Position numbers and translations under genes: made by a program
NCBI RefSeq assembly: GCF_900101595.1
Contig: NZ_FMYY01000019.1
Span: forward strand, 1-64,000
Direction: 5' to 3'
DNA length: 64,000 bases
Source of the DNA: Paenibacillus sp. cl123
Lineage (GTDB): Bacteria > Bacillota > Bacilli > Paenibacillales > NBRC-103111
Shown: piece by piece, positions 35,186-43,492 of the stretch
Layout: the number at the start of each line of letters is the position of its first letter
How positions within the stretch are numbered: the stretch's first letter is position 1
The notes under the pieces: generated by a model
Databases searched by the model: none
Told to the model about the DNA's origin: nothing
The model's input: the letters and a program-made list of their open reading frames with translations, nothing else

Positions 35186-35602
35186 ATGGCTTTGCAATTA
35201 ACCCCCTCTATCTCTTTGGATGGCTATGCCAAGGAGGCTATCTCATTTTATGAACAAACGCTGGAGGCTCAAGTTGTTTTCCAACAAACCTATGGAGAAG
35301 GCCCCGACCCTGTTTCCGAAAAAGCCAAGGAGCGCATCGCCCATTCGATCTTGTTAATCGGCGCGACCGAACTGTATGTCAACGATACTTTCCCGGGGCA
35401 AGCCAGCCAGATGGGAGACGGCATCCAAATCTGCATCACAACGCCCGATACGGACAAGTCGCAACAGCTGTACGACGCCTTGCAGCAGGGAGGCCACGTC
35501 GTTATGCCTTTACAGTCCATCTATTTCAGCCCGGCCTTCGGTGTGGTAACAGATAAGTTCGGCGTGACCTTTCAGATCTACACCCAGCGTCCTTCCGCTT
35601 AA
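35186..35602 (+). CDS. PhnB-like VOC-family protein
   Basis: 138 residues: LTPSISLDGYAKEAISFYEQTL at the N-terminus and YFSPAFGVVTDKFGVTFQIYT at the end are the standard PhnB-type VOC modules. The substrate is unknown. AAGGAGC lies 9-10 nt before the ATG at 35186; the longer ORF from 35090 is not supported. The gene is followed by a strong terminator. Confidence 0.9.
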   Translation: MALQLTPSISLDGYAKEAISFYEQTLEAQVVFQQTYGEGPDPVSEKAKERIAHSILLIGATELYVNDTFPGQASQMGDGIQICITTPDTDKSQQLYDALQQGGHVVMPLQSIYFSPAFGVVTDKFGVTFQIYTQRPSA

Positions 35603-35617
35603 ATGAAAGAAAAGTAA

Positions 35618-35648
35618 AAAGGCTCCTGCTTTTGGCGGGAGCCTTTTA
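35618..35648. terminator. Bidirectional terminator
   Basis: AAAAGGCTCC...GGAGCCTTTT hairpin between the VOC gene (plus) and the WYL regulator (minus), with A and T tracts on both sides. Confidence 0.8.
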
Positions 35649-35674
35649 CTTGCCTGCCCTGAGAAATGCCGACT

Positions 35675-36619
35675 TCACGAATAGCGCGCCAACAGCTCCG
35701 AGAGCCGCTGCCGGATCGCTTCCTTCAGCTCCGCCGGCTGCTCCAGCATGACCTCATCGCCCAATCCGATAAAAAATTCGGCATAGAAAGACAACTCTGT
35801 CCGCGGCATATTGGCAGCAATCGTCCCGCTTCCGTCTTCCCCCACCTGCAGCATAGGCGCAAGCCACAGTTCGGCCTCGCAGCGCTGGACACCGGCCCGG
35901 CTCAGCTTCGCCCGCAGGCGAAGCGATTCCATAGGCGAAGCCGCTTCATGGCTTGTCACACTTATGCCGCTCAGGTTCAGCGGCTCGGTCCCGGACGTAT
36001 CGTACGCCGCATCCCGCATTCGATCCCCCCGGAACACGCGGAGTCCCTGGCGTTCGAAGCAATACGCCGTGCAGTACCAGTAACCGTTGTTCGCATACAG
36101 AAATACAGGCTGAATCCGGCGGCTGCTCGCCCCCTCATCCCTGGATTCGTAGTTAACGGCAAGCACCTTCTGGTGTACGGCCGCATCGAGCAGCATGGGC
36201 AAAAAAGGCGAAGCATCGCGCCTCGCCGGCGTGATAAAGTCAACCCGGTTCTTCATGCTGTCGATCCGGTCGCGGGTATCCCCGGGCATATGAAGATAAA
36301 ACTTGCTTAATGCCGAGGCGGATTCCGCTTCAAACGGCAGCGAAGCATAGTGACGCAAGGCGTGCACCGCAAAAAACATCGCCACCGCCTCTTCCTCCGT
36401 GAAGGCGATGGGAGGCAGCACCCGCTCCCTGATTACCTGGTATCCTCCATGCGGGCCTACTTCCGAGTACAAAGGCACTCCAAGCTCGCTCAGCTCCTGC
36501 AAATCTCGAAGAATCGTCCGCTTGGATACGCCAAATTCATCGGCCAGCTCCTGGACTTTGAACCGGCGCTTCCGGTTGACGGTCATCATAAGCTCTATCA
36601 GTCTTTGGGATTTGAGCAT
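35675..36619 (-). CDS. YafY-type HTH/WYL-domain transcriptional regulator
   Basis: 314 residues. The N-terminal DeoR-like HTH is clear (RLIELMMTVNRKRRFKVQELADEFGVSKRTILRDLQEL), and the central WYL domain (LAVNYESRDEGASSRRIQPVFLYANNGYWYCTAYC) is the ligand- or nucleic-acid-binding part. It starts 38 nt after the Rieske gene stop and AAGGAG precedes it, so the two form an operon and may be functionally linked. Confidence 0.9.
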   Translation of the reverse strand: MLKSQRLIELMMTVNRKRRFKVQELADEFGVSKRTILRDLQELSELGVPLYSEVGPHGGYQVIRERVLPPIAFTEEEAVAMFFAVHALRHYASLPFEAESASALSKFYLHMPGDTRDRIDSMKNRVDFITPARRDASPFLPMLLDAAVHQKVLAVNYESRDEGASSRRIQPVFLYANNGYWYCTAYCFERQGLRVFRGDRMRDAAYDTSGTEPLNLSGISVTSHEAASPMESLRLRAKLSRAGVQRCEAELWLAPMLQVGEDGSGTIAANMPRTELSFYAEFFIGLGDEVMLEQPAELKEAIRQRLSELLARYS

Positions 36620-36657
36620 GCGAATACTCCTTAATCAGCTCTTTTTCATAGCCTCCT

Positions 36658-38397
36658 CTAAGCCTCTTCAAACAATTTCTCGCCGCGATGGAGCCGCCAT
36701 GCAATTTTCGCCGTATGGGGCCGCTCGCGGGAAGTCGGAGCATGCGCCGCCAAATAACGGGTAACCGCCAAAATCAGCGTTTCGCAGGCTTTCTCTGCGA
36801 ACGGTCCCGACTCGGAAGCCCAGCGGTCATATTCCGCCACGGCCGCCTCGTACATCTGGAAGGAGTGAAATTCCGCATCCTCCCGAAGCAGCGCGTGACC
36901 CAAGATGTTGAATAATGGCTCCGGTTTGCCGCCGCTGCGCAAGTAGCGGATCACCCAGGCCGCCGCCGGCGCCACCTGCTGCTGCTTGTCGAGAATCTCA
37001 AGCAGCTCCGCGGGCTGCGGCGCTTCCTCAGCCGCGCCGCTCGCTGCCGGTCTCGGGGCAGCCGGGATGTTCAGGAACCGGTCGAGGTAGATCGCCGCCG
37101 CCGTATGGAAAATGCCGCGGACCAGCCACGGATTGGAGGAACGGATCAACCCTTCGTGAACGGCATGAGCGTGCGTGAACGTATGCAATACCGCAATCCA
37201 ATCCCCGAAATCGTTCTGCGTATGGAAGCGGACGACGCGTTCCGCCGCCGCCAATGCCGCAATTTGCGCGAGGCGCACCGGAGAAGCGCCGCCGAGCAAA
37301 GCTTCCTTCAGCACGCGAACCGTCCGCAGCGGATCATCTCCGAGCAGCGTTTGGAGCAGCTCCCCATCGTCGATACAGGAGCCCACGTCACCGGATGAAA
37401 CGCCTTTGACGGACAGCTCCTCGAACGCTTCCGTCAACGGCTGTACCAGATTGACCGGAGACTGCCAGCTGTGCAGCTCCTCGCTGCGCGAGGCGTCTCC
37501 CAGCATCGGGACGAGCGACGCGAGGACATACTTGCGCTGCTCCTCTCCGACATACTTTAGGCTCTCGAATGCTTTATTATGAAAATCCAACGTATGGCCG
37601 CCGTTGATATAGAAATGATCCGTCACCGCCATGCTCATCATGGTGAATAATCGCATCTCATCGGCCCCCGCCTGCATGGCGGTCAACAGCAGCCGCTCCG
37701 CTCCGCGCGTATCCCGGACCTCGATGCACTCGCGGTACCATTGCGTCAGCCGTTCCTCGGAGACGGTCGTATCGGGAAGCGGATCAAGCAGGAAACGCGT
37801 TCCGCTTCCGGCCGAATCGCGCGCCGTATGCAGCAATCCCTGAAACAACGCCAGAATCCGTCCTTGTTTATCCAGTTTGGGCAGGATATTGGCCATGGCG
37901 GTCAAAATCGTTAGGCCGGAGCCCCAGCCTTGCCTGCGCTGCTTGACCCCGAATTCGATCCCGATCGCTGCGATTTCCGTCTCAGGCACGCCCGCCTCCA
38001 TCAGCCCGACGATGGCCTTGGCTATGACAAGACCGATATTTTGCTCGATGCCGTTCCGAAGCCGGTCCTTATACAGCTGTACTTGATTGCCGTTGCGGGA
38101 AAGCGGATTGACCCAAATCACGCCGTCTTGAACGGTTAACTCATGTACCGGCACATCGTCCGCCCAAGGATCGAGCGTTCCGCCGCTGCATACGTCAAAC
38201 CGCGCATGATGCCAATGACAGGTCAAAATTCCGTTGCACAAGCTTCCCATATGGAGAGGAAAACCGAGATGGGGGCACCGATTGTCCAGCGCATGCACTT
38301 CATCCTCGTGATAAAACACCACGATGCCTCCCTTGATCAGCTTGGGTCCTTGATCTCGAAGTTCGTCTACCGTACCCGCCTGAATCCAATCGTTCAT
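36658..38397 (-). CDS. Rieske [2Fe-2S] protein with a large helical C-terminal domain
   Basis: 579 residues. Residues ~1-105 form a Rieske domain with cluster ligands Cys41/His43 (CPHLGFP) and Cys60/His63 (CHWHHARFD). The remaining ~470 residues are almost entirely helical, with no catalytic non-heme iron motif of ring hydroxylases, so this is not a normal dioxygenase. Some segments carry conserved-looking His/Asp (NGGHTLDFHNKAFE; HTFTHAHAVHEG). The function is unknown; an electron-transfer or redox-sensing role is possible. Start 38397 has GGAGG; a longer ORF start at 38418 is not supported. Confidence 0.83.
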   Translation of the reverse strand: MNDWIQAGTVDELRDQGPKLIKGGIVVFYHEDEVHALDNRCPHLGFPLHMGSLCNGILTCHWHHARFDVCSGGTLDPWADDVPVHELTVQDGVIWVNPLSRNGNQVQLYKDRLRNGIEQNIGLVIAKAIVGLMEAGVPETEIAAIGIEFGVKQRRQGWGSGLTILTAMANILPKLDKQGRILALFQGLLHTARDSAGSGTRFLLDPLPDTTVSEERLTQWYRECIEVRDTRGAERLLLTAMQAGADEMRLFTMMSMAVTDHFYINGGHTLDFHNKAFESLKYVGEEQRKYVLASLVPMLGDASRSEELHSWQSPVNLVQPLTEAFEELSVKGVSSGDVGSCIDDGELLQTLLGDDPLRTVRVLKEALLGGASPVRLAQIAALAAAERVVRFHTQNDFGDWIAVLHTFTHAHAVHEGLIRSSNPWLVRGIFHTAAAIYLDRFLNIPAAPRPAASGAAEEAPQPAELLEILDKQQQVAPAAAWVIRYLRSGGKPEPLFNILGHALLREDAEFHSFQMYEAAVAEYDRWASESGPFAEKACETLILAVTRYLAAHAPTSRERPHTAKIAWRLHRGEKLFEEA

Positions 38398-38524
38398 GAA
38401 ACCGCCTCCATTTTTCAATATTAGGTGCTCTCTCCTTTTATATCATAGCTTATTTTAAATACATTTTAAATATGAATGTTTATTAAGTTGATGATTTCCC
38501 GCCTGTTTAGTCCGTTTTTTAACT

Positions 38525-38556
38525 AAAGAGGCACACCGGCGTAGGCGTGCCTCTTT
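38525..38556. terminator. Strong bidirectional hairpin terminator
   Basis: AAAGAGGCAC and GTGCCTCTTT arms form a perfect 10-bp stem with a 12-base loop, with A/T-rich ends on both sides. Confidence 0.75.
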
Positions 38557-38735
38557 ATTCGGAACTAATCATTTACTCCTTCTCTATCGTGCCGACGTCG
38601 ATGACGAACCGGTACGACAGGCCAATTTTATCTCAATGAGGACATCATCTGGGGCTTTGTTTAGAGATAGAGAGAAACCTGTAGCCGATGTCAATCAAGA
38701 GCGTCCTGCTGATCAGGCCGGGCGCTCGGCAGCAA

Positions 38736-38772
38736 AACAAACGCGCGCCGACATTCCGTCGGTGCGCGTTTT
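38736..38772 (-). terminator. Terminator of the MBL gene and upstream sugar ABC operon
   Basis: AACGCGC-CCGAC / GTCGG-GCGCGTT stem just after the MBL stop, followed on the minus strand by TTTGTTTTG. Confidence 0.7.
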
Positions 38773-38780
38773 GGCATCGA

Positions 38781-39638
38781 TCAAATGACCATGCCGTCCC
38801 ACGCCACCGTAATCGGGCATGGGAACGACTGCTCCTGAATCCAGCTGACCAGATCGGCATGGGTAGAGGTAAAGTGATTGATATGCGTAAGATAAATGCG
38901 GGAGTTTGCATGCAAAGTGCCTTGCGCCAGCAATTGGCGGAACAGCTCCATACAGCTGAAGGCATCCAGATGACCGCCCGGATGGAGGCCGCGGCCTTCC
39001 GTCAATCCGAAGGTGCATTCACTGATCAATACGTCCAGGGCGGCGTTCTCAAGCAGCTTGAACGTCTCCGGCAAATACCAGCCCGTATCCACGCCGTAAT
39101 ACAGCTTCCGGCCATCCTCGTTCTGAATCAGATAGTTGGCGCAATCCTCCCCCATATTGCCCCGGTGGTTCCCGCGCAGCGGCGTTACTTGCATACCGGA
39201 GACCGTAACCGGCCGGTTAAACTCTAGCTTATGGAAGGCCACGACGCCGCGCGCCTCCAGATCGGCCGTCATCCCTTTCATGATCGGCCGGCTTTGACGA
39301 TAGAAATCGACGATATCATAAGCTCGATCGGTAAAGTAGAAATGCAGCGGCTCCTCCAAGCGATCGATCGACATATTTCTAACATTCATCATCATATAGC
39401 TGAAATGGTCTTCATGGGTATGACTTACCAATACATGCCGAAGCTTCGTAAAGTCGCCATACTCGATCGCTTGCTGAAATGAATCCGCGCCCAGATCGAT
39501 ACACATCTGCTCATCGATCCGGAACATCGAACGGCGGCGAATCTCGGTTCCCCCCATCTTGCGCGCATGATTGCAAACCGGGCAGAAGCAAAAGGGGTTC
39601 GGTATCCCTTCGGCTGCGCTTGTGCCGTAAAACCTCAT
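38781..39638 (-). CDS. MBL-fold phosphodiesterase-like hydrolase (PhnP-like)
   Basis: 285 residues. MRFYGTSAAEGIPNPFCFCPVC opens with the Gly-rich strand and a Cys pair seen in PhnP/tRNase Z-related proteins. The zinc motif is SHTHEDHF, with further ligands in a GNHRGNMG-like segment and LTHINHF. PhnP-type enzymes cleave cyclic phosphates. Start 39638 has GGAGGAGAG. It is the last gene after the ABC cluster (25 nt spacer), so it may act on an imported phosphorylated sugar; this is speculative. Confidence 0.85.
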   Translation of the reverse strand: MRFYGTSAAEGIPNPFCFCPVCNHARKMGGTEIRRRSMFRIDEQMCIDLGADSFQQAIEYGDFTKLRHVLVSHTHEDHFSYMMMNVRNMSIDRLEEPLHFYFTDRAYDIVDFYRQSRPIMKGMTADLEARGVVAFHKLEFNRPVTVSGMQVTPLRGNHRGNMGEDCANYLIQNEDGRKLYYGVDTGWYLPETFKLLENAALDVLISECTFGLTEGRGLHPGGHLDAFSCMELFRQLLAQGTLHANSRIYLTHINHFTSTHADLVSWIQEQSFPCPITVAWDGMVI

Positions 39639-39663
39639 AGGTTGTCTCTCCTCCAAATACGAA

Positions 39664-41304
39664 TTACTTCTGATTCCAGCGATCATAGGCTGCTTGATAG
39701 ATCGCCAAGTATTTATCAAGCTGCATTTTATTCAGCGTGCTTACATATTTATCCCAATCGCTGAGCGGCTTGGCGCCTGTTATAAATTTGACGATGTTTT
39801 CATCGGCATAAGCTTCGATATCCGTTGCATACGTGCTCAATTCGATATTCTCTTTTTCCGTAAACGTAGGAATCATCAACTTCTCATCCGGCACCAGGAA
39901 AGGACGAATGACATCTTTATTCGCAATCATTTCCGGCAGCACAGCCGCGCTTTGGTCAACCTTTTGCGTGACGCGCTGCGGGATGCCGCCGCCTTGGAAA
40001 ATGGTATAGTCCGAAAGCGCCTCATCCACCGTAAGTCCGTTAGGATTTTTCGCGAACTCGTCCTTCAGCTTATAAAATCCATCGCTGCCGACGGTATACG
40101 TAACGCCTTCGATCCCAAGCCGAGCCAGCGCAGTCCCTTCCTCGCTCAGGAAGTAATCTCCCCAGCGCAGCGTTGCTTCGGGATTCGGGTTTTTGCTTGT
40201 AATCACGAATGAGCCTAGATCCCGGACTTTCGGGCTGATCCCCGCCCAGTACACTTTGCCGTCGATCCCTTTCAAGACAGGATTCTGGACGTAATGACTC
40301 CGGTTCTTACCCATCCACAAATTGTTGTTGCCTTTCGCCACATAGCCGATTCGCTCATCATCAATCTTCGCGATCTCCTGCTTCATATCCTGCGATAAAA
40401 ATTCCTTATCGATCAAGCCCTCCTGCCAGAGCTTATTGAAGAAGGTAATCATGTCTTTAAACGTATTGTCCGTTGCCATATACCGCACTTTGCCTTGGCT
40501 GTCGACATCCATAAAAGGAGCGATGATCCCGGAATTTCCTCCGAATCCCCAGCTGCCGTAGAACGATTTCAGAAATTGATCTGCGTAATTTTTGTTGCCT
40601 TCTTTGTATCCCGAGATGGGAATTTCATCCGCTTTTCCGTTGCCGTTGGGGTCCTGTTCCTTGAATGCCTTGAGCACCTGGTAAAACTCCTCCGTCGTTG
40701 TCGGCATTTGCATCCCCAGCTTGTCCAGCCACTTCTTATTGATCCAGGAGGAGGAGATGCGCCCATCCGCTTCGCTAATATTCGGAAGGGAATAAATATG
40801 GCCGTCAGCCGAAGTAATCGATTTGCGAATTCCGTCATTTTCTTTCATAAGCGCTGCCAGGTTGGGGGCATAACCAGCCTCAATCAGAGGGTCCAACGGG
40901 ATAATCTGACCTGCTGCCGCATAAGAAGTAATCAATTGCGGCGACAAATTGGCCCGCATCACGAAGTCAGGCAGATCATTGGACGCAAACATCAGATTTC
41001 TGCGCTCGTCAAAGGCGTTTTGCGGGACCGTATCCCATTGGATGATGACATTGGATTTCGCTTCATAGCTTTTCAAGCCTTTATGCTCGTTCCAGTCCTT
41101 GACCAGCTCATATTTGGAGACAAGCCCTTTCAGATGAACAGGCTCGCTTGCGATCGGCATCCCCGTCTTGGTAATATTGGCGCTTGTTTTCTTGTCGCCG
41201 GCTGCGGCGGGCTCTGTTCCCTTATCGTTGTCGCTGCAAGCGCTCAGTACCGGGATGGAGGTGATCAGCATGGCAGCTGACAGCAAGGCTAATTTTCTTT
41301 TCAT
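39664..41304 (-). CDS. Extracellular sugar-binding lipoprotein (LplA-like)
   Basis: 546 residues. Signal MKRKLALLSAAMLITSIPVL with lipobox LSAC, then the large type II solute-binding fold typical of oligosaccharide importers in Paenibacillus (NLMFASNDLPDFVM; EDPNGNGKADEIP, a calcium-loop-like segment). Start at 41304 is chosen for the signal peptide; an upstream ATG at 41316 abuts GGAG and is less likely. It partners the two permeases encoded upstream. No ATPase gene is present, so the shared MsmX-type ATPase is probably used. Confidence 0.92.
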   Translation of the reverse strand: MKRKLALLSAAMLITSIPVLSACSDNDKGTEPAAAGDKKTSANITKTGMPIASEPVHLKGLVSKYELVKDWNEHKGLKSYEAKSNVIIQWDTVPQNAFDERRNLMFASNDLPDFVMRANLSPQLITSYAAAGQIIPLDPLIEAGYAPNLAALMKENDGIRKSITSADGHIYSLPNISEADGRISSSWINKKWLDKLGMQMPTTTEEFYQVLKAFKEQDPNGNGKADEIPISGYKEGNKNYADQFLKSFYGSWGFGGNSGIIAPFMDVDSQGKVRYMATDNTFKDMITFFNKLWQEGLIDKEFLSQDMKQEIAKIDDERIGYVAKGNNNLWMGKNRSHYVQNPVLKGIDGKVYWAGISPKVRDLGSFVITSKNPNPEATLRWGDYFLSEEGTALARLGIEGVTYTVGSDGFYKLKDEFAKNPNGLTVDEALSDYTIFQGGGIPQRVTQKVDQSAAVLPEMIANKDVIRPFLVPDEKLMIPTFTEKENIELSTYATDIEAYADENIVKFITGAKPLSDWDKYVSTLNKMQLDKYLAIYQAAYDRWNQK

Positions 41305-41336
41305 ATTCGTAGTCATCTCCTCAATTAGTAATCCGC

Positions 41337-42239
41337 TTAACCTTTAAGCGCACCGATCATCATCCCTTTGACGAAATACTTCTGTAGGAATGGATACAGC
41401 ATCAGAATCGGTCCGCTGGATACGATAATAACGGCATATTTGACCCCTTCGGCAACGAGAAATTTGCTTGTATCCATCTCGATCGAATCCATCATCACAT
41501 TATCGGATTGATTCATGACGAGAATTTCCCGCAGGAAAAGCTGCAGCGGATACAGCGAACGATCCTTCAAATAAATCATCGCCTCAAAGTAGGAATTCCA
41601 ATGATACACCGCATAAAACAACACAAGAACAGCCATAATCGGCGCGCTCAGGGGCAGGACAATGGAGAAAAAGGATCGGATATTGCCGCTGCCATCCATG
41701 TAGGCGGATTCATACAGCTGCTCATCGATATTCGTTTCCAAAAACGTTCGAGCGACAATCATATTATATACACTGATCGCCGTAGGCAATATTAAAGCCC
41801 ACATTGAATTGTAAAGCCCCAAACCCTTCACAAGCAGATACATAGGGATAATTCCGCTGCTGAAAAACATCGTGATCGTGAAAAATACCATAAGCCCGCG
41901 ACGCCAGGGGAAGTTTCTGCGAGCCAGCGGATAGGCGCCCATCATGGTCATCGAAATATTGATTAATGTTCCTACGGCCGTATAGAGCAGCGTATTGCGG
42001 TAGCCGATCCATATTTCCGTATTCGTAAATACCCGCCGGTACGCTTCCAGGTTAAATCCGCTCGGGATCAGCCCGATCTTGCCGGCTATTACCAGCTTGG
42101 GATCACTGAACGAGGCGCTCACGACATAAAGCAGCGGGTAAAGCACAATGACCACAAGAATCGCGATAAGCGTATAAGTAATGGCCAGAAAAATCCGATC
42201 CCCGTTAGACTCCCGAATTTTGTGGGTAACGGCCTCCAT
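41337..42239 (-). CDS. Carbohydrate ABC transporter permease (LplC/YtcP-like)
   Basis: 300 residues with six membrane segments and the EAA-type coupling loop (YESAYMDGSGNIRSFFSIVLPLS). It ends LQKYFVKGMMIGALKG, the usual C-terminus of this family. AAAGGAG is 8 nt before the ATG at 42239. It forms the channel with the neighbouring permease. Confidence 0.94.
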   Translation of the reverse strand: MEAVTHKIRESNGDRIFLAITYTLIAILVVIVLYPLLYVVSASFSDPKLVIAGKIGLIPSGFNLEAYRRVFTNTEIWIGYRNTLLYTAVGTLINISMTMMGAYPLARRNFPWRRGLMVFFTITMFFSSGIIPMYLLVKGLGLYNSMWALILPTAISVYNMIVARTFLETNIDEQLYESAYMDGSGNIRSFFSIVLPLSAPIMAVLVLFYAVYHWNSYFEAMIYLKDRSLYPLQLFLREILVMNQSDNVMMDSIEMDTSKFLVAEGVKYAVIIVSSGPILMLYPFLQKYFVKGMMIGALKG

Positions 42240-42254
42240 GCTCACCTCTCCTTT

Positions 42255-43202
42255 TTAGAACAGACTGCTGCTGCTGTATCGTTTGGCCAGCTTGTTGGCT
42301 GCAAGCAGCAAAGCGATGTTGATGACATTGTTAAAGAGACCGACAGCGGTAGAAAATCCATAGTCCATATTGATCAGACCCGTCTTGTAAGCGTAAGTGG
42401 AGATGACCTCTGACGCTTCCATATTCAAGCTGTTCTGCATAAGCAGAATTCGCTCATAGCTGAGCGTCATCATTTTCCCCATGAGCAAAATGAACTGGAT
42501 CACAATGACCGGCATAATGCACGGCAGATTCACATGAATCATCCGCTTCCACCGGCTGGCCCCATCGATTTGGGCAGATTCATGCAGCTGCGGATCTACG
42601 GCCGCCAGCGCCGCGATAAAGATAATGGAATTCCAGCCGCTATTGCGCCAAATGTCGGAACCGATATACACACCGGCGAAATAGTCGGGACTCGTTAGAA
42701 AGGGAATGGCATCGAGGCCGATCATTCCGAGCAGATGATTCAAATAGCCGTTTTCCCCGCCGAGAAATAAATGAATGATGCCCACAAAGACGACCGTCGA
42801 GATGAAGTACGGTGCATAGGTGATCGTCTGCAGCGTTTTCTTCAGTCTCTCCTTTCTCATCTCATTGAACATAAGGGCAAGCAGGATCGGAATGGGAAAA
42901 CTGATCAGTGTTTTGAACAAATTAATGACCAGCGTATTTTTAACAATGCGATAAAATTGAAAGGAATTGAAAAGCCTTTCAAAGTTATCGAAACCGATCC
43001 ATGGACTATCCATAATGCCGAGAATAGGGTTGAATCGTTTGAATGCCAGCTGCACACCATACATAGGTCCATAGCAAAAAATAAGAAAATAAAGGACAAC
43101 CGGGATAACGAAAATCAGATAGTCCCAATTATTTCCCAATCTGAATCTTTTGAGGGCAGACCTGGGTATCGGTTCATTTGCAGCCTTGGTCTTCGTGGTC
43201 AT
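42255..43202 (-). CDS. Carbohydrate ABC transporter permease (LplB/YteP-like)
   Basis: 315 residues. Six membrane segments, the motif YGPMYGVQLAFKRFNP after helix 1, coupling loop LHESAQIDGASRWKRMIHVNLP. It is the first gene of the minus-strand operon (permease, permease, binding protein, MBL). AAGGAGG lies at the right distance from the ATG. Confidence 0.94.
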   Translation of the reverse strand: MTTKTKAANEPIPRSALKRFRLGNNWDYLIFVIPVVLYFLIFCYGPMYGVQLAFKRFNPILGIMDSPWIGFDNFERLFNSFQFYRIVKNTLVINLFKTLISFPIPILLALMFNEMRKERLKKTLQTITYAPYFISTVVFVGIIHLFLGGENGYLNHLLGMIGLDAIPFLTSPDYFAGVYIGSDIWRNSGWNSIIFIAALAAVDPQLHESAQIDGASRWKRMIHVNLPCIMPVIVIQFILLMGKMMTLSYERILLMQNSLNMEASEVISTYAYKTGLINMDYGFSTAVGLFNNVINIALLLAANKLAKRYSSSSLF

Positions 43203-43284
43203 CTAGCTGCCTCCTTCGTCGAACTATACAAAAGTTGACACTTGGAAAACGATTTGGCGCCTGAACCGCTTTCCTATGGCTCTG

Positions 43285-43314
43285 AGTATAAAATAGAGTT
43301 GGATGCCCCGACAA
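43285..43314 (-). promoter_or_regulatory. Candidate promoter of the LplBCA-like operon
   Basis: TTGTCG (43309-43314), an 18-bp spacer and TATACT (43285-43290) on the minus strand. It is divergent from the AraC regulator, which may act here. Confidence 0.5.
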
Positions 43315-43420
43315 CGATTGATAATCGGCTTTTCTCAGCAAAATATGGCTTTAGCTCCCCAATAACACCCTGCATTTTTCTCAATACCTAGTCAATTTTC
43401 AGCTTTTCGGCCTCTATGAA

Positions 43421-43449
43421 TTGATAACATAACGCAAAATTTATATACT
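43421..43449 (+). promoter_or_regulatory. Candidate sigma-A promoter of the AraC membrane regulator
   Basis: TTGATA (43421-43426), a 17-bp spacer and TATACT (43444-43449) lie about 44 nt before the start codon. Confidence 0.6.
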
Positions 43450-43492
43450 CGTAAAGAAATCAAGACCGAACAGGTCAGAGGAAGTGGTTACT

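Larger units (their letters stand above)
38398..38780. other. Intergenic region with two hairpins
   Basis: It contains an AT-rich stretch with a weak minus-strand TTTAAA/TATGAT promoter for the Rieske gene, and two terminator hairpins (listed separately). No further gene was seen. Confidence 0.5.

Noticed and set aside
43244..43260. cre-like sequence in the divergent AraC/LplB region
   Set aside because: It fails at fixed positions of the cre consensus (TGG start, GG end), unlike the three sites reported.
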